From contig CAZKJL010000001.1 of the NCBI GenBank assembly GCA_964553135.1, positions 620,001-684,000 on the forward strand: 64,000 nt of DNA, in the 5' to 3' direction. This DNA comes from CAZKJL01 sp964553135. Lineage in GTDB: Bacteria > Patescibacteriota > Gracilibacteria > Peribacterales > Peribacteraceae. Numbering within the stretch: position 1 is the first letter of the stretch; every line of letters begins with the position of its first letter. Both the position numbers and the translations under genes were made by a program. The notes beneath the pieces were generated by a model. The model did not search any database. It was not told the DNA's origin and saw only the letters and a program-made list of their open reading frames with translations. Of the stretch, positions 23,179 through 32,116 are shown in pieces.

Positions 23179-23361
23179 ATGTTGGATCTGCTCCTCACTC
23201 AATTGTTCGGCGGCGATGACGACGGTGACGATGATGTTGTCGATTTGGACGGTGATGACGGTGAAGACGAAGATCTCGGAACCGATGAAGACGATTTCGG
23301 TGACGACGATGACAACGACCTCAACAGCGTCGGAGCAGACGACGATGACGACGGTTTTTAA
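23179..23361 (+). CDS. Asp-rich miniprotein
   Basis: This 60-residue ORF has a short hydrophobic start (MLDLLLTQLFGG) and then 26 Asp and 3 Glu in all, in patterns such as GDDDGDDD and GADDDDDGF. Promoter TTGCGC-16-TATACT (23115-23142) precedes it with a leader of about 30 bases. I do not recognise a family. Such composition could bind Ca2+ or Mg2+ or mimic nucleic acid, but this is speculation. It may also be a low-complexity chance ORF. Confidence 0.5.
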   Translation: MLDLLLTQLFGGDDDGDDDVVDLDGDDGEDEDLGTDEDDFGDDDDNDLNSVGADDDDDGF

Positions 23362-23410
23362 CGAAGAGAACGACACTCGGTCGCTCGTCTCGTTTTGCGG
23401 ATCTTTTTAA

Positions 23411-24100
23411 TTAGGCGGACATCGGAGCGGTCCTGCGATCCACGCTTTCGATGGCGTGACGCTGAATCGTGCGCCAGTCGTACGGGAACTTGAAGGTCTC
23501 GAGAGCACGGGCGACGCTCGCGAAGCAGAGCCAGGGGCTTGCTTGCTCGTAGACGAAGGAGTTGCCGCTCTCTTGCACGGGGTTGTAGTTGTCGAGAACG
23601 TCGCGCGGGAGCGAGACGGGGATGGTTCCGTAGCGAAGGGAGTTGTCGAGCATGTCCTCGTCGTCTTTTTCTGCGAGGAAGAGGGCCATGTCGCAGCCTG
23701 CGAGCATGGTGCGGATGTGAGACTCGTCATCGGCGACGATGGCGATGCGGTGGCTCGATTCCTTGGCAAGCTTCGTGAACATCTCGCCGTACTTCTTGGT
23801 ACCGCGTCCTCGGATGACGATGCCGATGGGAAGCTCCAGGAGTCCCGGAAGGACCTGTTCCAACAGAGCGCCGCCGAGCGCATCGGTCATGCCCATGGGC
23901 AGACAGATGATCGGCTGCTTGGGTTCAGCGATCCACCCCAACGATTCCTGAAGAGCCGTCTTGTTCTCCACCTTGTGCTCGATGGTGCGGGCCGAGTATT
24001 TGCGTGCGATCTTGTTGTCGTACGCGGGGGAGAGAGGAGTCATGTTGAGTGTGAGTGTTGGTGTTTGATAAATCTCATCATTATACACTTTTTCGGCCAT
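23411..24100 (-). CDS. truncated glycogen-synthase-like (GT5) C-terminal domain protein
   Basis: The 229 residues align with the second half of GT5 glycogen/starch synthases. KIARKYSARTIEHKVENKTALQESLGW resembles the linker, then LPMGMTDALGGALLEQVLPGLLEL, the strand GIVIRGRGTKKYGEMF, and DDESHIRTMLAGCDMALFLA. SLRYGTIPVSLPRDVLDNY corresponds to the RYGT-PV(V/I) block. The N-terminal domain with the KTGGL ADP-glucose site is absent, and the EPCGL acceptor motif is replaced by EKDDEDML. It is probably not a working synthase. It might be a binding protein or a decayed half gene. Confidence 0.65.
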   Translation of the reverse strand: MAEKVYNDEIYQTPTLTLNMTPLSPAYDNKIARKYSARTIEHKVENKTALQESLGWIAEPKQPIICLPMGMTDALGGALLEQVLPGLLELPIGIVIRGRGTKKYGEMFTKLAKESSHRIAIVADDESHIRTMLAGCDMALFLAEKDDEDMLDNSLRYGTIPVSLPRDVLDNYNPVQESGNSFVYEQASPWLCFASVARALETFKFPYDWRTIQRHAIESVDRRTAPMSA

Positions 24101-24159
24101 TTCTTCACGTCTCGGTGCTTGCGAAAGGCAGGAATTATGATTTTATTATAGATTGATGA

Positions 24160-24303
24160 GGTAGGTTGGGTACGTGGGGCAGGTAGGGTAGGTTTGGTAG
24201 GGAATAAAGCTATAATGGCTGTGCAATATATGAAAGGTCGGACCGTATTTCATGAGAAATGTCGTACCTTCCCAACCTTCCAAACTTCCCCCACCCCTCC
24301 TGA
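24160..24303. repeat. split 9-mer array around a promoter
   Basis: The left arm (24160-24204) holds five exact-register 9-mers: GGTAGGTTG, GGTACGTGG, GGCAGGTAG, GGTAGGTTT and GGTAGGGAA. The right arm (about 24263-24302) is built of related 9-mers on the other strand and lies inside the first codons of the exonuclease gene. A TATAAT box (about 24211) sits between the arms. Confidence 0.8.
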
Positions 24304-25289
24304 AACACCTCGTCATCGTCGATGGACACCACCTGATGTACCGCGCGTATTGGGCCATTCCGCGCACGATGAAGAGCGGAAAAGGGGAGCAGGTGAATAC
24401 GAGCTTCGGCGTGGCATCCATGCTCATGCAGATCCTCAAGACCGAGGAGCCGGACAGTCTCCTCTTCTGCTTCGATGCGGATGAAGACACCTTCCGTCAC
24501 GAGGAGTACGCCGAGTACAAGGCGGGCCGTTCCGCCACGCCCGATGACTTCTATTCGCAGGTTCCCCGAACGCTCTCGCTCATCGATTCCTTCGGCATCA
24601 AGAGTGTCTCGGGTGCCAAGTTCGAAGCCGATGACTATGCATGTTCGTACGCGCACCTCGCCGCCAAGAAGGGGATGCGCGTCACCATCATCTCGGGTGA
24701 CCGCGACTTGTTCCAAATCGTCACCGACAAGATTCGCGTCGCCATCCCGCACAAGGGATACCAGGCCGCAGAGTACTTGGGACCCGCGGAAGTGAAGAAG
24801 AAGTACGGCGTCACGCCGGAGCAGATCCCCGCCTACAAAGGACTCGTCGGTGACAACTCCGACAATCTCCCCGGCGTGCACGGCATAGGACCCAAGGCGG
24901 CCGAGGCCTTGCTCCAGAAGTACGGCACGATCGACGGCATCTACGCCAATCTTGCGGACATCAAAACCTCGTGGCGCGAGAAGCTGGAGGCGGGCAAGAA
25001 AGACGCCTACTTCTGCGAGCGCATGGCACTCCTGAAATGCGACACGCCGTTCCCGGTACCGCTCGAAGATTTGGAGTTCACGGGCATCCGCACGGCGCCC
25101 ATCTTCAATATCTTTTCCGAACTGGATTTCACACTTGTCGTTCGCAGGTTCCAGGCGTTGCTTGCGACTCCGTACGGTGCGGCGCACTTCGTGAACGATG
25201 GGGCCGCGATTCCCGTTTCCGCTGAAACGAAGGCGGCGAAAAAACTGGCGTCGAAGGACGAAATGTCAGCTCAACTTACCCTGCTCTAG
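24252..25289 (+). CDS. 5'-3' exonuclease (Pol I N-terminal / FEN type)
   Basis: The 345-residue protein matches the stand-alone 5'-3' exonuclease domain: VIVDGHHLMYRAYWA, FDADEDTFRHEEYAEYKAGR, KFEADDYACSYAHLA, ISGDRDLFQIV (metal-binding acids), then GLVGDNSDNLPGVHGIGPKAA as the helix-hairpin-helix DNA clamp. It would remove RNA primers or flaps. The first 17 residues come from the right arm of the 9-mer array. A further in-frame start after it is possible. No polymerase domain is fused. Confidence 0.88.
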   Translation: MRNVVPSQPSKLPPPLLKHLVIVDGHHLMYRAYWAIPRTMKSGKGEQVNTSFGVASMLMQILKTEEPDSLLFCFDADEDTFRHEEYAEYKAGRSATPDDFYSQVPRTLSLIDSFGIKSVSGAKFEADDYACSYAHLAAKKGMRVTIISGDRDLFQIVTDKIRVAIPHKGYQAAEYLGPAEVKKKYGVTPEQIPAYKGLVGDNSDNLPGVHGIGPKAAEALLQKYGTIDGIYANLADIKTSWREKLEAGKKDAYFCERMALLKCDTPFPVPLEDLEFTGIRTAPIFNIFSELDFTLVVRRFQALLATPYGAAHFVNDGAAIPVSAETKAAKKLASKDEMSAQLTLL

Positions 25290-25300
25290 TACAAGCCAAG

Positions 25301-25344
25301 GTATAAATTTTGTACTCACATGTTTTTTGATGAACACAAAATTT
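25301..25344. promoter_or_regulatory. inverted repeat upstream of ftsA
   Basis: GTATAAATTTTGT (25301-25313) faces ACAAAATTTGTAA (from 25336). The same 13-mer occurs at 54501, and AAATTTTGTGTTCAT is shared (15 of 15) between 25330-25344 (minus strand) and 54505-54519. The 250-base gap 25290-25539 holds nothing else I can name. Confidence 0.45.
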
Positions 25345-25539
25345 GTAATGACGGAAACTATCGCTCTCTTCTCTCACGAATTATTTTTTTTCATCGGCGT
25401 TGATTTTCACACTCTTGAATACGAAACGTAGTCAACTCCGGGGTTGCGGCATCCACTAGGGCTCTCCTAGACTGAGCTTTGTTTTTTACGCAGCTCCGGA
25501 AGAGCTCGTTTTTGTCTCCCACCCTTACCACAACACTCC

Positions 25540-26784
25540 ATGGCCAAGGAACGCGTTATCTCAAGTCTCGACGTCGGAAGTTCTAAGATCCGGGTCGTCG
25601 TTGCAGTCGTAGATTCCGCCGACGGCGGACATGTACCGAGCGTCATCGGTGTCGGACTTTCTCCGAGCCTCGGCATGAGGAAGGGCCACGTCATCGACAT
25701 CGAGGAGACGATTCACAACATCATCTCAGCCCTGGAGGACGCCGAGCGCATGGCCGGTGTTCCCATCAACCATGTCTTCATCGGCATGAGCGGCGCACAC
25801 ATCGAGGCATTCGACAGCCGCGGCGTCATCGCCATCTCCGGCAGCGAGATCACGGTCGACGACGTCGCCCGCGTTCTTGAGGCCGCACAAGCCGTGAGCA
25901 TCCCGAGCAACCGCCGCATCCTTCACATCGAGCCCAAGAGCTACGCCGTGGACGAGCAGCGCGGCATCAAGAACCCGGTCGGTATGACGGGCATCCGTCT
26001 CGAGGTCGAGGCCCACATCATCACGGGTCAGATCCAGCACGTGAAGAACCTCGAGAAGTGCATCGACCAGGCGGGAGTCGACGTCGACTCTTTGGTACCC
26101 GCAACGATCGCCATCTCGGAGGCCGTGCTCACGAAGCGTCAGAAAGAACTCGGCGTCGTCACCATCGATGTCGGAGCGGGTTCCACCAGCGTCTCCGTGT
26201 TCGAAGAGGGGACGATCCTCCACTCGGTGTGTCTGCCGGTCGGAGGAGAGAACGTCACGAACGACATCGCCATCGGGCTGCGCACCTCCATCGACACCGC
26301 CGAGAAAATCAAGATCGAATTCGGCTCCGTGCTCCCGACGGAAATTCCGGAGCGCGAGATGATCGACCTCTCCACGGTGAGCAAGATGGACACGCAAACC
26401 GTCAGCAAGAAGTACATGGCCGAAATCATGCAGGCTCGCTACTACGAGATCTTCTCGCTCGTGAAAGAGGAGCTCAAGCGCGTCGGCCGCGACGGACTCC
26501 TTCCGGCAGGCGCACTCCTCACGGGTGCCGCCGTCAAAGCTCCCGGCGTGCTCGACATCGCTCGCGAAGTTCTCGGTCTCCCGGTCCAGATGGGCTTCCC
26601 GGTGGAAATCGGAGGCGTCATCGAGAAAGTCGACGACCCGGCCTACGCCACCGCACTCGGCACCTTGTTGTGGGGTGTCCGCGAGGGCCAGCGCCGCGGC
26701 GGCTTCAGCCTTTCCATGGGCAGCTTCGACATGAAGCGCGCCATGGGTCAGGTCGGATCCTGGTTCAAGAATCTTCTCCCCTAA
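25540..26784 (+). CDS. ftsA: cell division protein FtsA
   Basis: The 414-residue actin-like ATPase has SSLDVGSSKIRVVV (phosphate 1), the SHS2 1C domain (about residues 80-170), VVTIDVGAGSTSVSVFE (phosphate 2), LLTGAAVKAPG (adenosine) and a C-terminal amphipathic helix, QVGSWFKNLLP, that docks to the membrane. FtsA tethers FtsZ to the membrane. The leader just before the ATG is pyrimidine-rich (CCCACCCTTACC) with no Shine-Dalgarno sequence. It is followed by ftsZ after 48 bases. Confidence 0.95.
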   Translation: MAKERVISSLDVGSSKIRVVVAVVDSADGGHVPSVIGVGLSPSLGMRKGHVIDIEETIHNIISALEDAERMAGVPINHVFIGMSGAHIEAFDSRGVIAISGSEITVDDVARVLEAAQAVSIPSNRRILHIEPKSYAVDEQRGIKNPVGMTGIRLEVEAHIITGQIQHVKNLEKCIDQAGVDVDSLVPATIAISEAVLTKRQKELGVVTIDVGAGSTSVSVFEEGTILHSVCLPVGGENVTNDIAIGLRTSIDTAEKIKIEFGSVLPTEIPEREMIDLSTVSKMDTQTVSKKYMAEIMQARYYEIFSLVKEELKRVGRDGLLPAGALLTGAAVKAPGVLDIAREVLGLPVQMGFPVEIGGVIEKVDDPAYATALGTLLWGVREGQRRGGFSLSMGSFDMKRAMGQVGSWFKNLLP

Positions 26785-26832
26785 TTTTCACTTCATCGTT
26801 TTCACTTTCCATCCGTTCTACTCCCCCTTCCC

Positions 26833-28095
26833 ATGTCAGACACGCTTCGCAATCTCTTCTCCGGTTCCAAGAGTTCCTCCGGTAACGGCGGAACGTTCGG
26901 TGCCAAGCCCCCGTCATCCGGTTTCGGTGACGATTCGTCCGCAGGTACGTCCTCGGGCTACCAGGAGGTACGTCCGGACATCGCCCCCAACGCGGTCATC
27001 CGCGTCATCGGTGTCGGCGGAGGCGGCAGCAACGCCGTTTCCCGCATGATCTCCAGCAAAGTCGGCGGCGTCGAATTCATCGCCGTCAATACCGACGCTC
27101 AAGCCTTGTTCCACAATCCCGCCGGTACGAAGGTGAACATCGGACGCGGCACGACGCGTGGTCTCGGTGCCGGCGCGAACCCGGACATCGGCATGCAGTC
27201 CGCCAAGGAGAGCTCGGAGGAACTCAAGAAGGTCATCGAAGGTGCCGATCTCGTCTTCATCACCGCCGGTCTCGGCGGAGGAACGGGTTCCGGTGCGGCT
27301 CCGTACATCGCCGAGCTTGCCCGCAGCATGGGCGTGCTCACGGTGGGTGTCGTCACCCGTCCGTTCAGCTTTGAGGGTCTTCGCCGCCGCAAGCAGGCCG
27401 ACGAGGCTCTGGAGGCCCTGCGCGGCAAGGTCGACACGCTCATCACGATCCCGAACGACAAGATCCTTTCGCTCATCGACAAGACGACTCCGCTCACCGA
27501 GGCATTCCAGGTGGTGGATGAAATCCTTCGTCACGGTATCGAAGGCATCGCCAGCCTCATCACCGTTCACGGTCTCGTGAACGTGGACTTCGCCGACGTC
27601 CGCTCCGTCATGCAGGACGCAGGCTCCGCCCTCATGGGCATCGGTTACGGCACCGGCGACAGCCGCGCCTCCGAGGCAGCACGCGCCGCCATCGACAGCC
27701 CGCTCCTGGAACTCAGCATCAGCGGTGCGAAGGGCATTCTCTTCAACATCACGGGTGGCAACGACATGAGCATGTTCGAAGTCGACGAGGCAGCACGCAT
27801 CGTCACCGAGGCCGCGGACCCCGAGGCCAACATCATCTTCGGTGCCGTCATCGACGAAGCATTCACCGGACAGGTGAAGTGCACCGTCATCGCCACGGGC
27901 TTCGAGGAGAAGAAGGATTCTCCCACCATGACAGCCGCCAACCCCATGCTCCGCAGCATCCCTTCCTTCAAGAAGCAGGAGACCTCCGGTCGCATCGAGA
28001 AGCAGGACGACTCCGTCATCAAGCTCGCCGGTACGCAGCTCAACGAAGAGGAACTCGAGGTTCCTACCTTCATGAGAAAAAAGATCGGCAAGTAA
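26833..28095 (+). CDS. ftsZ: cell division protein FtsZ
   Basis: This 420-residue tubulin homologue has an extra N-terminal linker of about 50 residues rich in Ser and Gly (SGSKSSSGNGGTFG-like), then GVGGGGSNAVSRM, the signature GGGTGSGAAP (about residues 148-157), the T7 loop region NVDFADVRSVM and the C-terminal peptide LEVPTFMRKK that binds FtsA. It forms the division ring. It is in an operon with ftsA. The leader is C/T-rich (CTACTCCCCCTTCCC) without a ribosome site, and a strong terminator follows. Confidence 0.97.
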   Translation: MSDTLRNLFSGSKSSSGNGGTFGAKPPSSGFGDDSSAGTSSGYQEVRPDIAPNAVIRVIGVGGGGSNAVSRMISSKVGGVEFIAVNTDAQALFHNPAGTKVNIGRGTTRGLGAGANPDIGMQSAKESSEELKKVIEGADLVFITAGLGGGTGSGAAPYIAELARSMGVLTVGVVTRPFSFEGLRRRKQADEALEALRGKVDTLITIPNDKILSLIDKTTPLTEAFQVVDEILRHGIEGIASLITVHGLVNVDFADVRSVMQDAGSALMGIGYGTGDSRASEAARAAIDSPLLELSISGAKGILFNITGGNDMSMFEVDEAARIVTEAADPEANIIFGAVIDEAFTGQVKCTVIATGFEEKKDSPTMTAANPMLRSIPSFKKQETSGRIEKQDDSVIKLAGTQLNEEELEVPTFMRKKIGK

Positions 28096-28116
28096 TACAT
28101 CGGGTTCATGCAAGAG

Positions 28117-28142
28117 AGGTCGGCCTGGGGCTGACCTTTTTT
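28117..28142 (+). terminator. intrinsic terminator of ftsA-ftsZ
   Basis: AGGTC-G-GCC pairs with GGC-T-GACCT around TGG, followed by TTTTT. Confidence 0.9.
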
Positions 28143-28146
28143 GTGC

Positions 28147-28235
28147 GATTGCAAGGAGTGCAAAGAATACAAAGACTGCAAGGATGTGACGTCATCCTTG
28201 AATTCATGGTATTCCTTGTATTCTTTGTATTCCTT
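28147..28235. repeat. palindromic 9-mer array
   Basis: Left arm 9-mers GATTGCAAG, GAGTGCAAA, GAATACAAA and GACTGCAAG; the right arm is the reverse complement of GAATACAAA, GAATACAAG and GAATTCAAG units. Units are close to those at 8193. The centre is GTGACGTCATC. It follows the ftsZ terminator and precedes dut. Confidence 0.85.
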
Positions 28236-28259
28236 TTCCCGTCAGGTAGTCTCCGACCC

Positions 28260-28688
28260 ATGCAAGTCCACATCACCCGCGTCGACCCCACGCTCGAACT
28301 TCCGCAGTATCATTCCAAGGGCGCTGCGGCGTTCGATCTCGTCACGCGCGAGACAACGGTCATTGAACCGGGGAAGATCGGTCTGGTGCCCGGCAACGTC
28401 ATCGTGAAGGTACCCGAGGGATTCGCGCTGCTCATCCTTCCCCGTTCCTCGCTGCCGCGTAAAAAAGCACTCGTGTGTCCGCACTCGCTCGGGCTCATCG
28501 ACCAGGATTACCACGGACCCAAAGACGAAATCTTTGTGCAGGTCCAGAACGTCTCGGACAAACCCGTGACCATCGAGCGGGGAGAGCGCATCGCACAGGG
28601 CCTGTTCGTCAAAATCGAGCGTGCAGAATTTACTGAAGTGGATGACCACGGTGCGGAGACCCGCGGAGGGTTCGGGAGTACGGGCTAA
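28260..28688 (+). CDS. dut: dUTP diphosphatase
   Basis: The 142-residue trimeric dUTPase type has all five motifs: AAAFDL, PRSSL, GLIDQDYHG, ERGERIAQGLF and the C-terminal arm RGGFGSTG. It hydrolyses dUTP to dUMP and PPi, keeping uracil out of DNA. TAGTCT (28247-28252) ends seven bases before the ATG and sets the start; the upstream in-frame codons belong to the 9-mer array. It overlaps the next gene tail to tail by four bases. Confidence 0.95.
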   Translation: MQVHITRVDPTLELPQYHSKGAAAFDLVTRETTVIEPGKIGLVPGNVIVKVPEGFALLILPRSSLPRKKALVCPHSLGLIDQDYHGPKDEIFVQVQNVSDKPVTIERGERIAQGLFVKIERAEFTEVDDHGAETRGGFGSTG

Positions 28689-31600
28689 GGGTTTTTGGCG
28701 GCAGCCTCGGCGTCCTTCTTTTTCTTCTCAGCTTCTTTTGCGGCCGCGGCATCATCCTTCTCCTTCTTGAAAGCTTTCCACGCCGCCAGGTTCGGATTGC
28801 CTTCGCCCAATTCCTTCTGGTCGATGTTACTCAAAATGGCTTTGTAGTCCTCATCAGTGACGATTTTTCGCTGATGCAGCTCAAAAAGAATGTTGTGGTC
28901 GCTGAACCTGGCCAGCTCCGGTTCGTTGTAGCTTGGGATCGTGTCGGACGGGAACTTCTTGCGCGTAGCATCTTGGATCGCCGCTTCGCGGATGAAGTAC
29001 TTGAGCTTCTCGCGCATTTCCGTGCGGAAGGTCTGCTGGGCTTTTGGATCCGTTTTGCCGAGTTCTTCGTCGCGACGCAGGACTTGTCCCATGTAGTTCG
29101 GCGCGCGCGTGCTGTGGGTCCACATACCTTGCGAGGTACGCACGAGGATTGCCGAGGTGGACGTTTTTCCAAGGAGCAGCACGTCGGAGCTGTTGTTTCC
29201 TGGGTTGAAGAAGTCGTCGTCCGTCTTACCGGGTTCCGTGGAGGTGGGCGTACCTTTCCAGTAGTCGCGGTAGCGCTTGAACACGGGGTCGTCCTCGAAG
29301 ATGGAGATGTGCTTCCCGTTGTGCGTGACGGTTTGACCCGCAAGCACTTTGCCGACGGTGTGGTCGTAGCCATGGCGCAAGTCATCCTTCGGCTGCATTC
29401 CGATTTCGGCCATCTTCTTCTCGATGCGTTCGACGGTTTGAACGAACACGTTTTCGTCAGAAATATTTTTATTTTTTCCCGTTCTGTAATCTTCAAAGGC
29501 ATGGCGCATGAGCTTGAAGAGCGTGAGCGTCCATGCCGATTGGCCGATACCGATGTTTCCGACGTCGTCCAAGAAGCCCTTGTCCATAACTTTCATGATG
29601 GCCGGGTCGCGCATCGCACGAATGAGCTCCGCAGCAGCCCACGTATTGGATTCGGCGTATTTGGCCTTTTCCTGAATACGCTTGAGAATCCCGCGAACCG
29701 CGAAGATATTTTTTTCCTTGAGCTCCTCGCGCATGTCTTTGATCATGAACGGAATATCCGGGTGCTTATCCACCCTTTCGTAACCGCGCTTCTCCTCTTT
29801 TTCTTTGCCTCCTTCGTTCTTTTGCACGAGTTCACGGAACGACTCCTTGCCGAAGGCGGTTTCGTAGTCCACGCCGTAGACGTCGTGACCGTTGGCGCGG
29901 TCCATGTGATACAGCCAGGCGTGGTCTGCGGCGTACTCAAGCACGGCTTTGGCACGGTTGATGTTGTGGCGGACTTGGTCCAAGAGACCGCCGCCGTTGC
30001 CGTCGTGCCCGAAGATGTTGTCGAAGGAGAAACCTTCTTTCTCGAGGTATTCCAAGAATGAGCTGGATTCCTCTTGGTTTGCCGCACGAGCCTGCTTCTT
30101 GAGCGTTTGGTCGATAGGCTTGTACAGGTTGATGTTCTTGGCGAAGTCGTACGTGCGGATTTTCTGCCTGGAATGGTAGTCGTCCACGATGGCTTCTTTG
30201 TAGATGCTGATAACCTTCACGATGTCGTAAATGCTGAGCCACGAGACGTTGTGCGTGAACACGCCGCGAATTTTGCCCCACATGGTTTGCTGAGGAGCAT
30301 CTTTTTCATTGAAATTTGCGGTGTATGAGCCGATTTCATCCATCGGTTTTTGCATGCCGCTCAGAATCTTTTCGATCTCTGCTTGCACTTTGGTGCGCTG
30401 AGTCGCGCTCGCTTCATCCGCAGCTTTTTCGTCGGCGGGATTGCGAGAAGTTTGCTTGGAAAGACGCTCGTAGGTGACGGCGCTTTCCAGGCCCCATTCT
30501 GCGGCACGTTTTGCTTTTTGTTCCAAGCTGATGCCTTTGTCTTTTTCGTCAAGAGGCGTCCAGTGATGAAGGTCATGGAGCCAGAGGTCCATTTGTCCCA
30601 GGTCGATGAGGTTTTGGTCCATCAGTTCACGCGCATCTGCGACACCGGCGAGGTGTTCCTGCATTTTATCGGGCTCGACCCGGCCGGCCAATTGCTGGCT
30701 TACGCTTCCGAGTTTCACAATGAAGTTCTTTGTTTTTTCTTGTAGGCCTTTGCTCTTTTCAATCAGTTCGCCCGTTGTCAGCGGCTTCTTCTTTTGAGCT
30801 TCCTGATCCTCTTTGTCCTGTTCCGCCTTCAGCTTTGCCTTCGCTTCATTTTCGAGCTTCTTTGCAGCATCCGCTTCATCCGAGTTGGCGTGTACTTTGT
30901 AGCCCAGCGTGTCGCTGACTTTTCTTGCACTCTCGTCGATAGCGACTTCTTCACCGAAGCGCTTTGTCATGATTTCCGAATCTTTCTGCACGTCCGTCTC
31001 CAGTTCCGTGACGAGCGTGCGGAGATGCGTGTTCCTGTCCGATTCCACCATTGCTTTCACGATGTCGAACACCGCCTGATTCTTGGGCTGTCCCTCCCCG
31101 TACTCGCCGGTTTTTCCCGCCAAGTAAATCGTGAGCGCTTCCTGCACGTAGTCGGCGTTCGTTTGAATGGTTTCCGTGGCTCCGTCGGCGTAGACCGAGT
31201 CGACGGCTTCCGTCAGCTGCTTCCAGCTGCCGGTGCTCTTCATGAGGCGACAAATGTTTTCCACGAATTTCTTCCCGCGCTTCGGAAGATCCAGTTGGTA
31301 GTGCGTCAGTTCGTGCGTCACGGCACGTGAGCGGTTCACCTCGCCCTTCTCGGGGTCGGTGAAGCTCTCGTGCTCGCGGTTGAAGATGACGTTGTTTTCA
31401 TACGCGTAGGCGGACGGGAAGTACGAAATGTCTTCCACGTTCTTACGCATGTGCTTGGCGTACGAGCGCTTGTAGTCGTCCGCGAACAAGTACTGGTGCT
31501 TGGCTCCGATGGGCTCTTCCTGCACGTTCCGGATGGTGCTCACGTTGGCGCGGAAGGCATGCTGGAGGCTGTCGATGATCGTGGAGGGATCGCTGCTTTC

Positions 31601-32116
31601 GATGCTGTCGATCTCCAACTTCTTGAGAATCGTGTCTTTGTGGACACCCACAAAGATTTCCATCTCTTCGCGGCTCGCTTTGTTCGTATCGATGGCCGCG
31701 AGATCGCGGAGGAATTTGTTGTCTTCCTCGATTTCGATTCCGATTTTGTCGCGCACCAACTCGATGAGCGACTGTACGTTGGTGGCATCTTTGCTCACTT
31801 CTCCTCCGGCGATGTGTTCGATCTTGTCGCCGAATTTTCCGAACAAACGCTCGACTTCGTCGGGATTGCTGGGGTTGATTTCTTCGATTGCTGCGGCGAA
31901 AAGCGTGTCGCGAACTCCCTCGATGTTCGCCGCAATCTCGGCCCTGGCACCGTTCTCCGGAATCTCCGGGAGGCGCTCGGAGCCCATTCCCACTGCCTCC
32001 GGTGCGTCATCCGCAGAGCTGCCCGTTGCAGGCGTCTTCGCAAACGAAGCCAGGCGCTGCTCCGTTTCGGGAGAGTGCTGGAAGGCAAGGCGCGCAATGT
32101 GGACTCTGCGCAGCAT
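28685..32116 (-). CDS. giant putative zinc metallopeptidase (gluzincin-like), otherwise unknown
   Basis: I do not recognise this 1143-residue protein as a whole. Around residues 267-271 it has THELTHYQLDL, an HExxH zinc motif. About 50 residues later DYVQEALTIYLAGK supplies a Glu in the context of gluzincin third ligands. The middle (about residues 400-620) is charged and helical, and the tail is Lys/Ala/Glu-rich low complexity. No signal peptide or membrane helix is seen, so it is probably cytoplasmic. A TTGACG-16-TAAACT promoter on the minus strand ends four bases before the ATG, which directly follows the stop of the gene upstream. Confidence 0.7.
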   Translation of the reverse strand: MLRRVHIARLAFQHSPETEQRLASFAKTPATGSSADDAPEAVGMGSERLPEIPENGARAEIAANIEGVRDTLFAAAIEEINPSNPDEVERLFGKFGDKIEHIAGGEVSKDATNVQSLIELVRDKIGIEIEEDNKFLRDLAAIDTNKASREEMEIFVGVHKDTILKKLEIDSIESSDPSTIIDSLQHAFRANVSTIRNVQEEPIGAKHQYLFADDYKRSYAKHMRKNVEDISYFPSAYAYENNVIFNREHESFTDPEKGEVNRSRAVTHELTHYQLDLPKRGKKFVENICRLMKSTGSWKQLTEAVDSVYADGATETIQTNADYVQEALTIYLAGKTGEYGEGQPKNQAVFDIVKAMVESDRNTHLRTLVTELETDVQKDSEIMTKRFGEEVAIDESARKVSDTLGYKVHANSDEADAAKKLENEAKAKLKAEQDKEDQEAQKKKPLTTGELIEKSKGLQEKTKNFIVKLGSVSQQLAGRVEPDKMQEHLAGVADARELMDQNLIDLGQMDLWLHDLHHWTPLDEKDKGISLEQKAKRAAEWGLESAVTYERLSKQTSRNPADEKAADEASATQRTKVQAEIEKILSGMQKPMDEIGSYTANFNEKDAPQQTMWGKIRGVFTHNVSWLSIYDIVKVISIYKEAIVDDYHSRQKIRTYDFAKNINLYKPIDQTLKKQARAANQEESSSFLEYLEKEGFSFDNIFGHDGNGGGLLDQVRHNINRAKAVLEYAADHAWLYHMDRANGHDVYGVDYETAFGKESFRELVQKNEGGKEKEEKRGYERVDKHPDIPFMIKDMREELKEKNIFAVRGILKRIQEKAKYAESNTWAAAELIRAMRDPAIMKVMDKGFLDDVGNIGIGQSAWTLTLFKLMRHAFEDYRTGKNKNISDENVFVQTVERIEKKMAEIGMQPKDDLRHGYDHTVGKVLAGQTVTHNGKHISIFEDDPVFKRYRDYWKGTPTSTEPGKTDDDFFNPGNNSSDVLLLGKTSTSAILVRTSQGMWTHSTRAPNYMGQVLRRDEELGKTDPKAQQTFRTEMREKLKYFIREAAIQDATRKKFPSDTIPSYNEPELARFSDHNILFELHQRKIVTDEDYKAILSNIDQKELGEGNPNLAAWKAFKKEKDDAAAAKEAEKKKKDAEAAAKNP

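Noticed and set aside
26914..28113. 399-codon minus-strand ORF opposite ftsZ
   Set aside because: Antisense shadow of a highly conserved gene.
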